64,000 nucleotides of DNA from Neoaquamicrobium sediminum (GCF_013240295.1 NZ_JABETK010000003.1:434001-498000); one strand, 5' to 3'; positions 38,193-47,840 are shown, numbered from the stretch's first letter. The notes: generated by a model from the letters alone, not told the origin. Numbers and translations: made by a program.

Positions 38193-38926
38193 TGGAACGC
38201 ACCCAGGTTCTGGACCTGATGGGAACGCTGAAGCTCTACGGCATGCGCAGCGCCTACGACGAGATTATGGCCACCGCCATCAAGCGCCAGCACGAGCCGC
38301 CGAGGGTCGTCGGCGACCTGCTGTCGGCCGAGATCGCCGAGAAGCAGGCGCGTTCGATCAAATACCAACTCACCGTCGCCAAGCTGCCGCTGGCCAAGGA
38401 CATAGACGACTTCGACTTCGCCGACACGCCCGTCAACGAGACGCTCGTGCGCGACCTCGCCACCGGCGCCTTCGTCGCCGACCAGCGCAACGCCGTGCTC
38501 ATCGGCGGCACCGGCACGGGCAAGTCGCACCTGGCCATCGCGATCGCCCGCTCCCTCATCCGCAATGGAGCCCGCGGCCGCTTCTTCAACGTCGTCGATC
38601 TGGTCAACCGCCTCGAGACCGAGCACCGTGCCGGAAAGCAGGGACGCCTCGCCGACTACCTCACCCGGCTCGACTTCGCCGTGCTCGATGAACTCGGCTA
38701 TCTGCCCTTTGCCCAGGCCGGCGGACAGTTGCTCTTCCACCTGATCAGCCGGCTCTACGAACGCACCTCGATCATCGTCACCACCAACCTTGCGTTCGGC
38801 GAATGGCCCGCCGTCTTCGGCGACGCCAAGATGACCACCGCTCTGCTCGACCGGCTCACCCATCACTGCGAGATCATCGAAACCGGCAACGAATCCTGGC
38901 GCTTCAAGAACCGATCTCAAAGCTAA
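38192..38926 (+). CDS. istB: IS21 helper ATPase IstB
   Basis: 244 residues of the DnaC/IstB AAA+ family, which delivers target DNA to IstA. Walker A is LIGGTGTGKSHLAIAIARS, Walker B FAVLDELGYLPF and sensor-1 IIVTTNLAFGEW. It starts MERTQVLDLMGTLKLYGMRS. The gene is intact and its start overlaps the istA stop, as in other IS21 members. Confidence 0.94.
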   Translation: MERTQVLDLMGTLKLYGMRSAYDEIMATAIKRQHEPPRVVGDLLSAEIAEKQARSIKYQLTVAKLPLAKDIDDFDFADTPVNETLVRDLATGAFVADQRNAVLIGGTGTGKSHLAIAIARSLIRNGARGRFFNVVDLVNRLETEHRAGKQGRLADYLTRLDFAVLDELGYLPFAQAGGQLLFHLISRLYERTSIIVTTNLAFGEWPAVFGDAKMTTALLDRLTHHCEIIETGNESWRFKNRSQS

Positions 38927-39066
38927 AGCCAGGAAAGCTCAACCCACGCGCCCGACCGGGCTGCGCAACCCCGACCAGCTCCACCCGGTCGGGCGCTCAC
39001 CGTCGAGCCCTACGAGGGGGTCCCGATTGCACGCCGATTCAGGGTCCCCATTCCGAGCCGATTGAC

Positions 39067-39564
39067 ATGTCCGGCATGTTTTTCTGGCTGGCCTGGATGT
39101 TCACGGTCCTGGGAAGCCCGCCTTTCGTGGTACCGATATCGGCGGCCTTGGTGACCATCCTCCTCGTTCGCGAGGAGTTGTCCCGGGCCTGGTTCGCATT
39201 CCTCGCATTGGCAGGCGGCGCGGCCCTTGCTTACATCGCGAAGGCGGCCTTCGCCACGGCGAAGCCCCATCACCTGCCGGGGTCAGACGCGATGGCCGCC
39301 ACGAGCTTTCCGAGCGGCCACGCCGTGCTGTCGCTACTTCTCGCCTTGACGATACTGGTCTTGTGGGAGCCCCGCGACCCAAGGCTGAGACGATTGGTCC
39401 TGGCGATCGTCCTGGCCATCGTCTTCGCGGTCGGCGCGAGCAGGGTCTTCCTCGGAACGCACTGGCCGTCGGACGTTCTCGCGGGATGGCTGTTCGCGGT
39501 GATTTGGATTTCTGCAGCCCATCGACTGGCATTCGGTTTCGGCAAAGCCGCTTCGCGCGGATAG
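39067..39564 (+). CDS. PAP2-family phosphatase (PbrB/undecaprenyl-diphosphatase-like)
   Basis: 165 residues with five or six hydrophobic helices. The acid-phosphatase motifs are KAAFATAKPHH (KX6RP with Lys in place of Arg), FPSGHAVLSLLLA and SRVFLGTHWPSDVLAGW. These make a membrane vanadium-haloperoxidase-type phosphatase. In lead-resistance operons such an enzyme (PbrB) works with the exporter and LspA. The lspA and metal genes at 27.5-28.9 kb make that role plausible, though no P-type ATPase is seen. The ATG overlaps the IS21 right end, so the native promoter is gone. Confidence 0.8.
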   Translation: MSGMFFWLAWMFTVLGSPPFVVPISAALVTILLVREELSRAWFAFLALAGGAALAYIAKAAFATAKPHHLPGSDAMAATSFPSGHAVLSLLLALTILVLWEPRDPRLRRLVLAIVLAIVFAVGASRVFLGTHWPSDVLAGWLFAVIWISAAHRLAFGFGKAASRG

Positions 39565-39571
39565 GCCGCGC

Positions 39572-40000
39572 CTAGTGATTTTCCCACCGCGTTCGGATTT
39601 CGTTCGGCCAGGTCGAGGCCATCCAGTCGATGACGGCTTCGATCTCGCCGTCATCCAGAACATCGTCGAAGGCAGGCATGGCAGAGCGATAATCTTCGAG
39701 GTCGGCCGCTTCAGCGACGCCGTATTTCGTTATCGCCACAAGAAGCTCCCGATCATGATGCCAGGTATGGCCGTCTTCATCGTGCGGCGGGGCGGGCAGC
39801 AGGCCATCCGCGCTCCGGACCTGCCCGTTCGGTTGGCCTTCCAGATTGGTTCCGTGACAGGATGCGCAATGAGCCGCGTAGACCTCACGGCCCGTCTGGA
39901 GGTGTCGCCGTTCCAGAAGAAGCGGACCGAGGACGAGCGACGATCCGGTGGCGAAAGCCGCCATTGCCAGGATAGCGACCCGACAAAGGGCCGGGTTCAC
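39572..40000 (-). CDS. Small c-type cytochrome
   Basis: 142 residues with an N-terminal hydrophobic export/anchor segment (VAILAMAAFATGSSLVLGPL). Heme is bound at AAHCASCHGTNLEGQ, and the distal methionine is probably in YRSAMPAFDD. It acts as a periplasmic electron carrier. The GTG start at 40000 overlaps the DUF411 TGA (GTGA), so the two are coupled. It is paralogous to the cytochrome at 63598-64000 (both have LPAPPHDE and GHTWHH). Confidence 0.85.
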   Translation of the reverse strand: MNPALCRVAILAMAAFATGSSLVLGPLLLERRHLQTGREVYAAHCASCHGTNLEGQPNGQVRSADGLLPAPPHDEDGHTWHHDRELLVAITKYGVAEAADLEDYRSAMPAFDDVLDDGEIEAVIDWMASTWPNEIRTRWENH

Positions 40001-40443
40001 CGCTTGCCGACACTCATGTAGATGGACGTACGTCCGTCGTTATCGACCGCAACGACGTCATAGGCCGCTCCCGGATCATCGCCCATACCGAGGGAGCCGG
40101 ACGGCATCCCCGGCACGGCCAATCCGCGGATGGCGGGGCGTTCCTCGAGAAGCTTCGCGACCGCTTCGAGCGGCACGTGACCTTCCACAAAGTATCCTTC
40201 GATTTCGGCCGTGTGGCAGCCCTGGAGCTCTTCGGCAACGCCCGCTTCTTCACGAACGTCGGTCAGGTCTTCCATGTCCGTCAATTGAACGTCGTAGCCG
40301 GCGGCGCGAAACGCCTCAGCCCAGGCGGTGCAGCAACCGCACCACGGCGTCTTATAGACCTCCAGGACGGCCGCCATCGCGGGGGTTCCGGCCAGCACCG
40401 CGCCGGCGGCCGCGAGGGTTAGCATGAGTTTGCGAATTGCCAT
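39997..40443 (-). CDS. DUF411 periplasmic metal-binding protein
   Basis: 148 residues. A signal peptide (MAIRKLMLTLAAAGAVLAG to AMA) precedes the DUF411 signature LEVYKTPWCGCCTAWAEAF. Further conserved parts are CHTAEIEGYFVEGHVP and AVPGMPSGSLGMG. DUF411 proteins bind copper or similar soft metals and accompany Cus/Cop systems. I chose the ATG at 40443; the longer frame lacks a signal peptide. It is divergent from the cus-like cluster with the candidate cop box between them. Confidence 0.88.
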   Translation of the reverse strand: MAIRKLMLTLAAAGAVLAGTPAMAAVLEVYKTPWCGCCTAWAEAFRAAGYDVQLTDMEDLTDVREEAGVAEELQGCHTAEIEGYFVEGHVPLEAVAKLLEERPAIRGLAVPGMPSGSLGMGDDPGAAYDVVAVDNDGRTSIYMSVGKR

Positions 40444-40559
40444 GATTGTCTCCGTCTCTCTATGGGCAAGGATACGTGGGCCCGTATGGAACGCACCCCG
40501 CCCAAGGGCACTCCATTCAGGAGTGCGGCAGTCCGCCCATGAGGTCAATCCCGCTCCAC

Positions 40560-40575
40560 CTTACATATTTGTAAG
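40560..40575. promoter_or_regulatory. Cop-box-like inverted repeat
   Basis: CTTACATATTTGTAAG: the half-sites CTTACA and TGTAAG resemble the TTACA...TGTAA boxes bound by CopR/PcoR/CusR-type response regulators. It lies between the divergent DUF411 gene and the copper/silver cluster. No two-component regulator is present in the window, so the regulator would be elsewhere. Confidence 0.55.
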
Positions 40576-40625
40576 GCAGGCTCGGAGCGATGGACAGCAT
40601 CGTCGCCTTGGGCTAGCGTCGTCAA

Positions 40626-40961
40626 ATGCGCAACTGGACCAGATCCCTGCTCCTGTTTCTCGTCGTCGCGTTCGCGGCGGCGGCCTCCGTGCAGCCTGGA
40701 GCCGCAGCATCGATGTCCGTCGACATGGGCACATCGTCCATGATGGCGATGGACATGGCGGCATGCGACGACTGCAACGATGTCGCCGGAATGTCCGAAC
40801 CGTCCTGCATGACGGCGTGCGCTTCGGCCTGTGCGACCATCCTTTTCCAAGCCGCCGAAGCCGATCCCTCGCCGCGCGTTTCGCACGATCTCACCCCTGC
40901 CCCGATTTCGTTCGGCATCGCCCGTACGCCCGACCCGTTCCCTCCCCGTCGCTCTGCCTGA
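40626..40961 (+). CDS. Secreted Met/Cys-rich small protein
   Basis: 111 residues. A signal peptide (MRNWTRSLLLFLVVAFAAAA) is followed by a stretch full of Met, Asp and Cys (SSMMAMDMAACDDCNDVAGM, then EPSCMTACASACA) and a Pro-rich tail. Soft-metal (Cu/Ag) binding in the periplasm is likely from composition. It is the first gene downstream of the cop-box-like site and leads into the cus-type cluster. No named family recognised. Confidence 0.65.
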   Translation: MRNWTRSLLLFLVVAFAAAASVQPGAAASMSVDMGTSSMMAMDMAACDDCNDVAGMSEPSCMTACASACATILFQAAEADPSPRVSHDLTPAPISFGIARTPDPFPPRRSA

Positions 40962-41145
40962 TGGTCTGAATCGCCGAAAGTTTCCTTCGACGAAATCGCT
41001 GTTCCTTCGGGTCCGGGTTTCGCGGTTGGCATCATCCGGTTGATCGAGTGAGTTCCCTGACGCGCCGAGCCGAACGCTCGCGTCGGTGGACAAAAGCTGG
41101 GATTTGGCGCGCCGAGTGCGGCTGCGCTCCGCAAGGAACATTCAC

Positions 41146-41286
41146 ATGATGGACATGAACGGAATGGATGGCGGCATGGGCATGATGATGTGGGGAATGA
41201 GCGCCTTCTGGCTTCTCGCCTTCATCGTCCTCGTCCTCGTTGCCGCAGCACTGGTCAAGTATCTGCGCGACGGAACACGGCGCTAG
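41146..41286 (+). CDS. Short Met-rich single-span membrane protein
   Basis: 46 residues: MMDMNGMDGGMGMMMWGMSA followed by one helix (FWLLAFIVLVLVAAALVKYL) and a basic end. AAGGA precedes the ATG. A Met-rich periplasmic tip suggests copper or silver binding. It is easily missed because of its length. Confidence 0.6.
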   Translation: MMDMNGMDGGMGMMMWGMSAFWLLAFIVLVLVAAALVKYLRDGTRR

Positions 41287-41309
41287 ACGCACTCTCGGGA
41301 AAGAGACCC

Positions 41310-41567
41310 ATGAAAATGATCGAATATCACCGGCCCGCGCCTGCCGCAGGCGGCCACGGTTCGCTGCGCCTGCGCCCACGGTGGCCTATGGTCGCGGGAG
41401 TTGTCGCCACCGCAACGGGCGTCGCCCTTAACTGGAATTGGCTCGCGGCCGCCGGTCTTGCCCCATTCTTGTTGGGTGCCCTGCCCTGCGCGGCGTTGTG
41501 CGCGCTGGGGCTGTGCATGAAGGTCCAGTCTCCACCGCAAACGAGCGTCGGCGAGGACACGCGATGA
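41310..41567 (+). CDS. Small membrane protein of the copper/silver cluster
   Basis: 85 residues: a basic N-terminus, then VAGVVATATGVALNWNWLAA and LAPFLLGALPCAALCALGLC, two helices with closely spaced cysteines. GGGAAAGAG precedes the ATG and the TGA overlaps the next start, so it belongs to the operon. The family is unknown to me; the position upstream of cusB suggests an accessory metal-handling role. Confidence 0.6.
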   Translation: MKMIEYHRPAPAAGGHGSLRLRPRWPMVAGVVATATGVALNWNWLAAAGLAPFLLGALPCAALCALGLCMKVQSPPQTSVGEDTR

Positions 41568-41959
41568 AAAAACCGCTCGCCCTCCTGGCTGCAATCGCGG
41601 GCTTTGCCGGGGCAACATTCCCGATCCCGTCGCTCCTCGCCGCTGCCAGCGACTACACGTTCGAAATCGTCGAGGCCACCGCGATGGTGGGCGACACGCC
41701 GGTGACGCTGAGACTCGTCGATGCCGACGGAGAACCGGTCGAAGCTGCGGTCGTCTACGCTCTCCGGCTGGACATGGCTCCCGACGGAATGGCGGCGATG
41801 ACCGCCACCCTGCAGCCGGTCGAGGAACTTGGCGACGGGCGCTACCGCTTTCGCGCCGACTTCATGATGGAAGGCAACTGGCGTCTCCAGATCGCCGCCA
41901 AGGTCCAAGGTGAAACGGCGACGGTGACGGCGGAACTGTCTTTGGAGGTTCAGCCATGA
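41564..41959 (+). CDS. FixH/YtkA-like periplasmic protein
   Basis: 131 residues: signal peptide (MKKPLALLAAIAGFAGATFP), then a beta-rich domain with PVTLRLVDADGEPVEAAVVY, RLDMAPDGMAAMTATLQPV and FMMEGNWRLQIAAKVQGE. This is the FixH/YtkA-type fold often encoded beside RND copper/silver pumps, with several methionines as possible ligands. Starts and stops overlap both neighbours by 4 bases. Confidence 0.78.
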   Translation: MKKPLALLAAIAGFAGATFPIPSLLAAASDYTFEIVEATAMVGDTPVTLRLVDADGEPVEAAVVYALRLDMAPDGMAAMTATLQPVEELGDGRYRFRADFMMEGNWRLQIAAKVQGETATVTAELSLEVQP

Positions 41960-43389
41960 AGACGGCGAGGATAACGGCGATGATCTTGCTCGTCGCGGCA
42001 AGCGCAAGCGCGGGCTTTTGGGCGGGACGGCAAGGTGGGTTTGAAAGTCTGGCCGCGTTTGCCCGCGTCGATGCAGCGCAAAGCGTCAAGCAGGCCAATG
42101 ACCCTGAAGGCGATAGGGGCAAAATCCTCTACTACCGTCATCCGGACGGTAAGGCGGCCTATTCGGCGGTCGCGACAAAGACCGCTGAGGGCACCCCGTT
42201 CGTTCCGGTTTACGAGGATGAGGACGTGATGCTCGGAGAAGGCGGCCCTGTCCCGCCGGGCAAATCAGCATCCACGTCGCCGGATAACGGAGAGATCCTC
42301 TATTACCGGAATCCGATGGGACTGGCCGACACGTCGCCCGTGCCGAAGAAGGACTGGATGGGAATGGACTATATTCCAGTCTACGAGGGCGACGGGCAGG
42401 ACGATTCGGCGATAAGGATCTCGACGGGCAAGGTCCAGCGCACCGGCGTGAAAACCGAAAAAGCGGCGCTCGGAGTCGTAAACCGGTCCATCGACGTCCC
42501 GGGCAGCGTCGCGCTGGACGAACGGCTGGTCAGCGTCGTGTCGCCGCGGGTCGAGACATTCGTGGAGACCGTCGCCGACGTGACGACCGGCGACCGGATC
42601 GAGGCCGGCGGCGAACTGATGCGTGTCTATTCCCGCGACGTCGCTGTCGCAGGCGCGCAATTCCTTCTCGATCTGAGCAGCGGCGTCCCCGCCAAGGCGA
42701 TGTCCGGCAGCCGCCTCCGCCTGAAGAACCTCGGTGTCTCCGACGCCGTCATAAGCGAGATGGAGGCGAGCCGGGCCGTACCCGAAAGCATCGTCGTCAC
42801 CGCTCCCCTCGGCGGGGTCGTTCTCGAACGGTCCGCCGTGCCGGGCATGATGGCGGCACCGGGCCAAGTCCTGTTCCGTATCGCCGACCTGTCGCGGGTC
42901 TGGGTCATCGCCGACGTGCCCGAATACCTTGCGTCCGATGTCGCCATCGGGGCGAAGAGCGCCGTGCGCATCCGGGGTCTTCCCGGAAAGGAATTTCAAG
43001 GCCGGGTGGATCAGCTCTACCCGGAAATCCGCGCGCGCACGCGGACGACGCAGGTCCGGATCGAACTTGCCAATCCCGACGGCATTTTCCTTGCGAACAT
43101 GTATGCGGACGTCACGATCGACGGCAAGGCGAACGTCGAAACCGTCAACGTGCCCGACGCGGCGATCATCGACACTGGAATTCGCCAGACCGTGTTCGTC
43201 GACCTTGGCGAAGGACGCTTCGAACCCCGCGACGTGCGCATCGGCACGCGAGGCGGCGGTCGGACCGAAATCCTGGAAGGCGTTTCGGCGGGAGAGTCCG
43301 TGGTCGTCGCGGCGAACTTCCTCATCGACGCCGAAAGCAACCTCAATGCCGCCTTCAGCGCCTTTGAGCCGGAGGTGACAGAGCAATGA
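41956..43389 (+). CDS. cusB: CusB-type periplasmic adaptor of an RND metal-efflux pump
   Basis: 477 residues. The N-terminal hydrophobic anchor (ITAMILLVAASASAGFWAGR) is followed by two metal-binding-like repeats (ILYYRHPDGKAAYSAV and ILYYRNPMGLADTSPV, each ending with PVYE). These normally read YxCPMHP but here lack the cysteine. Then come a barrel-sandwich/hairpin (TTGDRIEAGGELMRVYSRDV, GVVLERSAVPGMMAAPGQVL) and beta-barrel domains. It links CusA to an outer-membrane channel, and no cusC is present. It overlaps fixH-like and cusA genes. Confidence 0.88.
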   Translation: MKTARITAMILLVAASASAGFWAGRQGGFESLAAFARVDAAQSVKQANDPEGDRGKILYYRHPDGKAAYSAVATKTAEGTPFVPVYEDEDVMLGEGGPVPPGKSASTSPDNGEILYYRNPMGLADTSPVPKKDWMGMDYIPVYEGDGQDDSAIRISTGKVQRTGVKTEKAALGVVNRSIDVPGSVALDERLVSVVSPRVETFVETVADVTTGDRIEAGGELMRVYSRDVAVAGAQFLLDLSSGVPAKAMSGSRLRLKNLGVSDAVISEMEASRAVPESIVVTAPLGGVVLERSAVPGMMAAPGQVLFRIADLSRVWVIADVPEYLASDVAIGAKSAVRIRGLPGKEFQGRVDQLYPEIRARTRTTQVRIELANPDGIFLANMYADVTIDGKANVETVNVPDAAIIDTGIRQTVFVDLGEGRFEPRDVRIGTRGGGRTEILEGVSAGESVVVAANFLIDAESNLNAAFSAFEPEVTEQ

Positions 43390-46300
43390 TCGCGCGCGTC
43401 ATCGACTGGTCGTCACGAAACCTGTTCCTAGTCGTCTTCGCGGCCTTGTTCGCCTCGGCGGCAGGGCTTTACGCGCTGCGTACGCTTCCCCTCGACGCGA
43501 TACCGGACCTCTCGGACGTCCAGGTGATCGTGTTCACCGAGCATCCGGGGCAGGCTCCGCAAGTCGTGGAAGACCAGGTCACCTATCCCTTGACGACGGC
43601 GATGCTCACGGTGCCACAGTCGAAGGTGGTCCGGGGTTCTCGTTTTTCGGGGTGTCGTTCGTCTACGTCATCTTCGAGGACGGCACCGATCCGTATTGGG
43701 CCCGAAGCCGGGTCCTCGAGTACCTCAACGCGGCCGCAAGCCGCCTGCCCGGCGGCGTGACGCCGACGCTGGGACCGGATGCGACTGGCGTGGGCTGGGT
43801 CTACCAGTACGCGGTGGTCGCGAAAGAACTGACGCTGGCCGAGTTGCGTTCGCTGCAGGACTGGGTGGTGCGGTTCGCCGCTGCCGAGGCCGACGGCGTC
43901 GCCGAAGTCGCGAGCGTGGGCGGGTTCGTCAAGCAATATTCCGTGGTTATCGATCCCGCGCGGCTGCGAACCGCCGGCCTGACGCTCGGCGACGTCGCCG
44001 AGGCCGTGCGCGACAGCAACATCGACGTCGGCGGACGCACGGTAGAGCTTTCCGAATTCGAGTTCATGGTGCGCGGGCGCGGCTACCTCCAGGGTGTGGG
44101 CGACCTCGAAAACATCGCCCTGATCGCCGAAGGCGGCGTGCCGCTCCGGCTTGCCGATGTCGCGCGCGTGGAAATCGTCGCCGACGAACGACGCGGGATC
44201 ACGGAGCTCAATGGCGAGGGCGAAGTCGCCAGCGGCATCGCCATACAACGCTTCGGGGCGAACGCGCTGGATGTGATCGACAACGTCAAGGACAGCCTTT
44301 CGGCGATCAAGGGCAGCCTGCCGCCCGGAACCGACATCGTTCCGGTCTATGACCGGTCCGAACTCATCGAGGCGGCGATCGCGACGCTCAAGACGACGCT
44401 GGTCGAGGAATCGATCGTGGTCGCGCTCGTGACGATCGTCTTTCTCCTCCATGTCCGCAGCGCGTTGGTCGCGATCATCATGCTCCCCGTCGGCATCCTC
44501 ATGTCGTTCGCGGCGATGAAGATGCTCGGGCTCGGTTCCAACATCATGAGCCTCGGCGGCATCGCGATCGCGATCGGCGCGATGATCGACGCGGCGATCG
44601 TCATGATCGAAAACGCGCACAAGCACCTCGAGAGGGCGCAGCCGGACAAGCCGCGGCTCGAAGTACTCATCGAGGCCGCCTCCGAGGTCGGTCCCGCGCT
44701 CTTCTTCAGCCTGCTGATCATCACCGTCTCTTTCCTGCCGATCTTTACCCTCGAATCGCAGGAAGGACGGCTGTTCGCACCGCTCGCGTTCACCAAAACC
44801 TTCGCAATGGCTGCTGCCGCGCTTCTTTCCGTGACGCTCGTTCCCGCCCTGATGGTCTTCTTCGTGCGGGGCCGCATCGTTCCCGAACACCGCAATCCCC
44901 TCAACCGCTTCATGATCGCCGTCTACAGACCTGTCATCCAGACGGTCCTGCGGGCGAAGGGCGCGACGATCCTCGTCGCGATACTCGTGCTCGCCGCCAC
45001 CGTATGGCCCGCGCGACAGCTCGGCAGCGAATTCATGCCCGACCTTGACGAAGGCACGTTGATGTACATGCCGACGACGTTGCCGGGGCTCTCGGTGACC
45101 AAGGCCGCCGAGTTGATGCAGGTGCAGAACCGGATCATCAAATCCTTCCCTGAAGTCGAGTCGGTATTCGGGAAGGCCGGTCGCGCCGGGACGGCAACCG
45201 ATCCCGCGCCCACGGAGATGTTCGAGACGATCATCAACCTGAAACCCGAGGAGGAATGGCGGGCGGGCGTCACGGTGGAGAGCCTCAAGGCCGAAATGGA
45301 CGCGGCGCTTCAGTTCCCAGGTGTCGCGAACGCCTGGACGATGCCGATCCGGGCACGGATCGACATGCTCGCCACGGGCATCAGGACGCCTGTCGGCGTC
45401 AAGGTCTTCGGGCCGGACCTCGAGGGGATCGAACGCGTCGCCCGCGAGGTGGAGACCGTCCTGAAAACGGTTCCCGGAACGTCGAGCGCATATGCCGAGC
45501 GTGTCATCGGCGGCTACTATCTCGACATCGAACCCGACCGAACCGCGCTCGGCCGCTACGGCCTTTCGGTCGCCGACGTCCAGGACGTGGTGTCGATGGC
45601 ATTGGGCGCGCAAGTCGTGACCTCGACGGTGGAAGGCCGCGAACGCTACGGCGTGACGATGCGGTATCCAAGGAACCTGCGGAGCGATCCGGAATCCATC
45701 GCCCGCACGGTCGAGGTCGCCCTTCCCGGCGGGGGCGCGGTTCCGCTCGGCGAAGTGGCAACGGTCCGGCTTACCCGCGGCGCGACCTCGGTCCGGACCG
45801 AGAACGGGCGTCTTGCGGCCTACATTTTCGTCGACATCGCCGGACGCGATCTCGGCGGATATGTCGCGGCGGCGCAAGAGGCAGTCGGGCAGTCCATGGA
45901 TCTGCCCGCAGGCTACTCTCTCGGATGGAGCGGCCAATTTGAGTATCTCGAACGCGCGGCGCAGCGCCTCAAGATCGTGATCCCGCTCACCTTGGGTCTT
46001 ATCTTCCTTCTGCTGTACCTCAACTTCCGCCGCTCGACCGAGACTCTTATCGTCATGCTGTCGCTGCCCTTCGCCCTCGTCGGAGGCGTCTGGCTTATGT
46101 GGTGGCTCGGTTTCAACACGTCGGTCGCGGTCGCCGTCGGCTTCATAGCCTTGGCGGGCGTCGCCGCGGAAACAGGGGTCATCATGCTGATCTACTTGGA
46201 CCACGCACTATCCGAAGCAAAGGCAAGGTGCGAGGCCGAAGGTCGGGAGTTTTCGGCCGCGGACCTGCGCGCGGCGATCATGGTCGGCGCTGTGGAGCGG

Positions 46301-46561
46301 GTGCGCCCGAAAATGATGACCGTAGTCGCCATCATGGCAGGCCTCATGCCGATCCTCTGGAGCACGGGGGCCGGGTCCGAGATCATGCAGCGGATCGCGG
46401 TGCCCATGATCGGCGGCATGGTTTCGTCGTCGCTGTTGACCTTGATCGTCATCCCGGCGGTGTACGCGCTTGTCAAGGGATGGAGCTTAAGGGAAGGCAT
46501 TCCATCCAGGTCCGGCAGCAAATTCGCGATACCCGCCGATCCCGCCCGGACGGCTGCATGA
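43386..46561 (+). CDS. cusA: CusA-type heavy-metal RND efflux pump (one frameshift)
   Basis: About 1,058 residues, the normal HME-RND size. MIARVIDWSSRNLFLVVFAA starts the first helix, and the porter domains and twelve membrane helices follow. GAMIDAAIVMIENAHKHLE and GFIALAGVAAETGVIMLIYL are typical. The frame breaks at the GGGG run 43633-43636; one added G gives the family's VVRGFSFFGVSFVYVIFEDG. The span is 2 modulo 3. It exports Cu(I)/Ag(I) or a similar cation using the proton gradient. GKAGRAGTATDPAPTEMFET lies in the periplasmic substrate region. Confidence 0.9.
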
Positions 46562-46629
46562 CCGACGCGAGCCTGCTCTTCGGGGCTGGAACCCAGCAAT
46601 ATGCGGCCGGACGCAGCGGGTTGACCTGG

Positions 46630-47592
46630 TCAAGCGGTCTCGACAACGGCGAGAACGTAGCGCCCGTCGATGACGACGGTGGTCTCGTACGTGTCGTCGC
46701 GGTTGAAATCCGCCTCGATGAGGGTCCGCGTGTAGCCGTCAACCTCTTCAATACGCGTGCGCACGGCGAAGTCTTCTTCATCGACCTTGTCGCCGTAAAC
46801 CTTCTCGAACTGGTCCTCGAGGTCGTCGAAGACTCGTTCGAAGAGGTCATACTTGTCCATCCGGACGCGGTCGCCGGCCTTGAAATCGTGGACATCAAAG
46901 ACAAGTTGCCGGGCCGCCTCCTCGCCCGGGCCGCGAAACTCGAACAGGTTCTCTCCAGCCCCGCCATAAAGCGACACTGCGGTCGGACCGACAACGAAAT
47001 GGTCATCGCCCGATCCTGCGATCACGGTCTCGAAGCCCATGATCGTGTCGTAGCCGATTTCGATGCCGCTGGCCCGACCGTCGGCGAGGTCGATCAGCAA
47101 AGTCTCGTTGGCGGCCGAATAGTCGAGCACGTCGCCCCCTCGCGCGATGGCTGCACCCCCTTGCGCCGCCGCCAGGCGACCCGAACTCGCATGTTGCGCG
47201 TTCGGTTTCCATCGCGAACTTGAGTTCGGAAATGGAAGCTTCGACCGTGTCGTAATCGCAGCCGCCATCGTAAACGTCATCCGCGCCGTCCATTGCGGCG
47301 AAGACGACATCGTCGCCTGTCCCGCCGAAGACGAGGTCGGCTCCGTCGCCGTCCGACAGAATGTCGTTTCTCGCGCCGCCATCGATTCGGTCATTGCCGT
47401 CGCCACCGTCGAGATAGTCGTCGCCGTCGTCGCCCTGAAGGACGTCGTCGCCGTCGCCGCCGTAAAGCATGTCGCGGCCCGCTCCGCCCGACAGGAGATC
47501 GTCGCCGGCCTCGCCATGGAGGATGTCGTCGCCCTCCTCGCCGAACAGCCGGTCGTCGCCCGCCCGCCGAAGACGAGGTCGTTGCCGCATCA
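46630..47592 (-). pseudogene. RTX-type calcium-binding protein, frameshifted and 5'-truncated
   Basis: Minus-strand repeats of the GGxGxDxLx type (RLFGEEGDDILHGEAGDD, RDMLYGGDGDDVLQGDDGDD, YLDGGDGNDRIDGGARND) form the calcium-binding roll. The C-terminal part reads RGGDVLDYSAANETLLIDLA, HFVVGPTAVSLYGGAGENLF and ends DGRYVLAVVETA. Frame breaks lie near the C run 47156-47160 and at about 47570. There is no N-terminal part: the upstream sequence is an ImuB fragment. Such proteins are secreted by type I systems, but no exporter is present. Confidence 0.65.
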
Positions 47593-47838
47593 GCGCCTCG
47601 CCGCCATGCAGATGATCGGCGCCAGTGGTGTCGATCACCAGGCCATCTGACGGATCGGGAGCCACAACAGGTGAGATCCGCTGCAGTGCCCAGAGCGCGA
47701 GCTTATGGAGCCCATCGTCGTCACCCGCCGGATCGGCATCGACGACGACCAGCCCGGGCACCAGAGCCTGCGCCTTGGCGACGGCCATGCCTATCCCGAC
47801 GCCATGCGATTGGGCGTTTGCATCGAGCGCGGTGATGG
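47593..47838 (-). pseudogene. Fragment of an ImuB-type Y-family DNA polymerase
   Basis: ITALDANAQSHGVGIGMAVA, KAQALVPGLVVVDADPAGDD and RISPVVAPDPSDGLVIDTTG plus ADHLHGGEALM match the N-terminal palm region of ImuB, the mutasome protein (typical LVLDITG and HLFGGE). About 80 codons survive. They are joined directly to RTX repeats at one end and to the IS6 element at the other. It is a deletion junction, not a functional gene. Confidence 0.65.
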
Positions 47839-47840
47839 GA

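Larger units (their letters stand above)
36575..39067 (+). mobile_element. IS21-family insertion sequence (istA-istB)
   Basis: About 2.5 kb. The left end (36575, TGTGTTTCGGCGTGGAATAA) aligns without gaps with the reverse complement of the right end (39067, TGTCAATCGGCTCGGAATGG). Inner repeats ending in CGGGACCCC are also shared. It encodes IstA and IstB with overlapping stop and start. No direct target repeat was found. The right end overlaps the first base of the PAP2 gene's start codon. Confidence 0.88.

Noticed and set aside
36563..39074. TGTCCGG on both sides of IS21 as a target duplication
   Set aside because: The left copy lies 5 bases outside the element end that aligns with the right end, so it is not adjacent. 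Treated as chance.
43583..46204. 873-codon open frame on the minus strand
   Set aside because: Complete overlap with cusA in the opposite sense. The translation is Arg/Asp/His-rich low-complexity sequence with no family resemblance, a usual shadow of a GC-rich gene.
47147..47835. Plus-strand frames of 167 and 180 codons
   Set aside because: Antisense of RTX repeats; the Arg- and Val-rich periodic composition comes from the repeated GGxGxDx codons.
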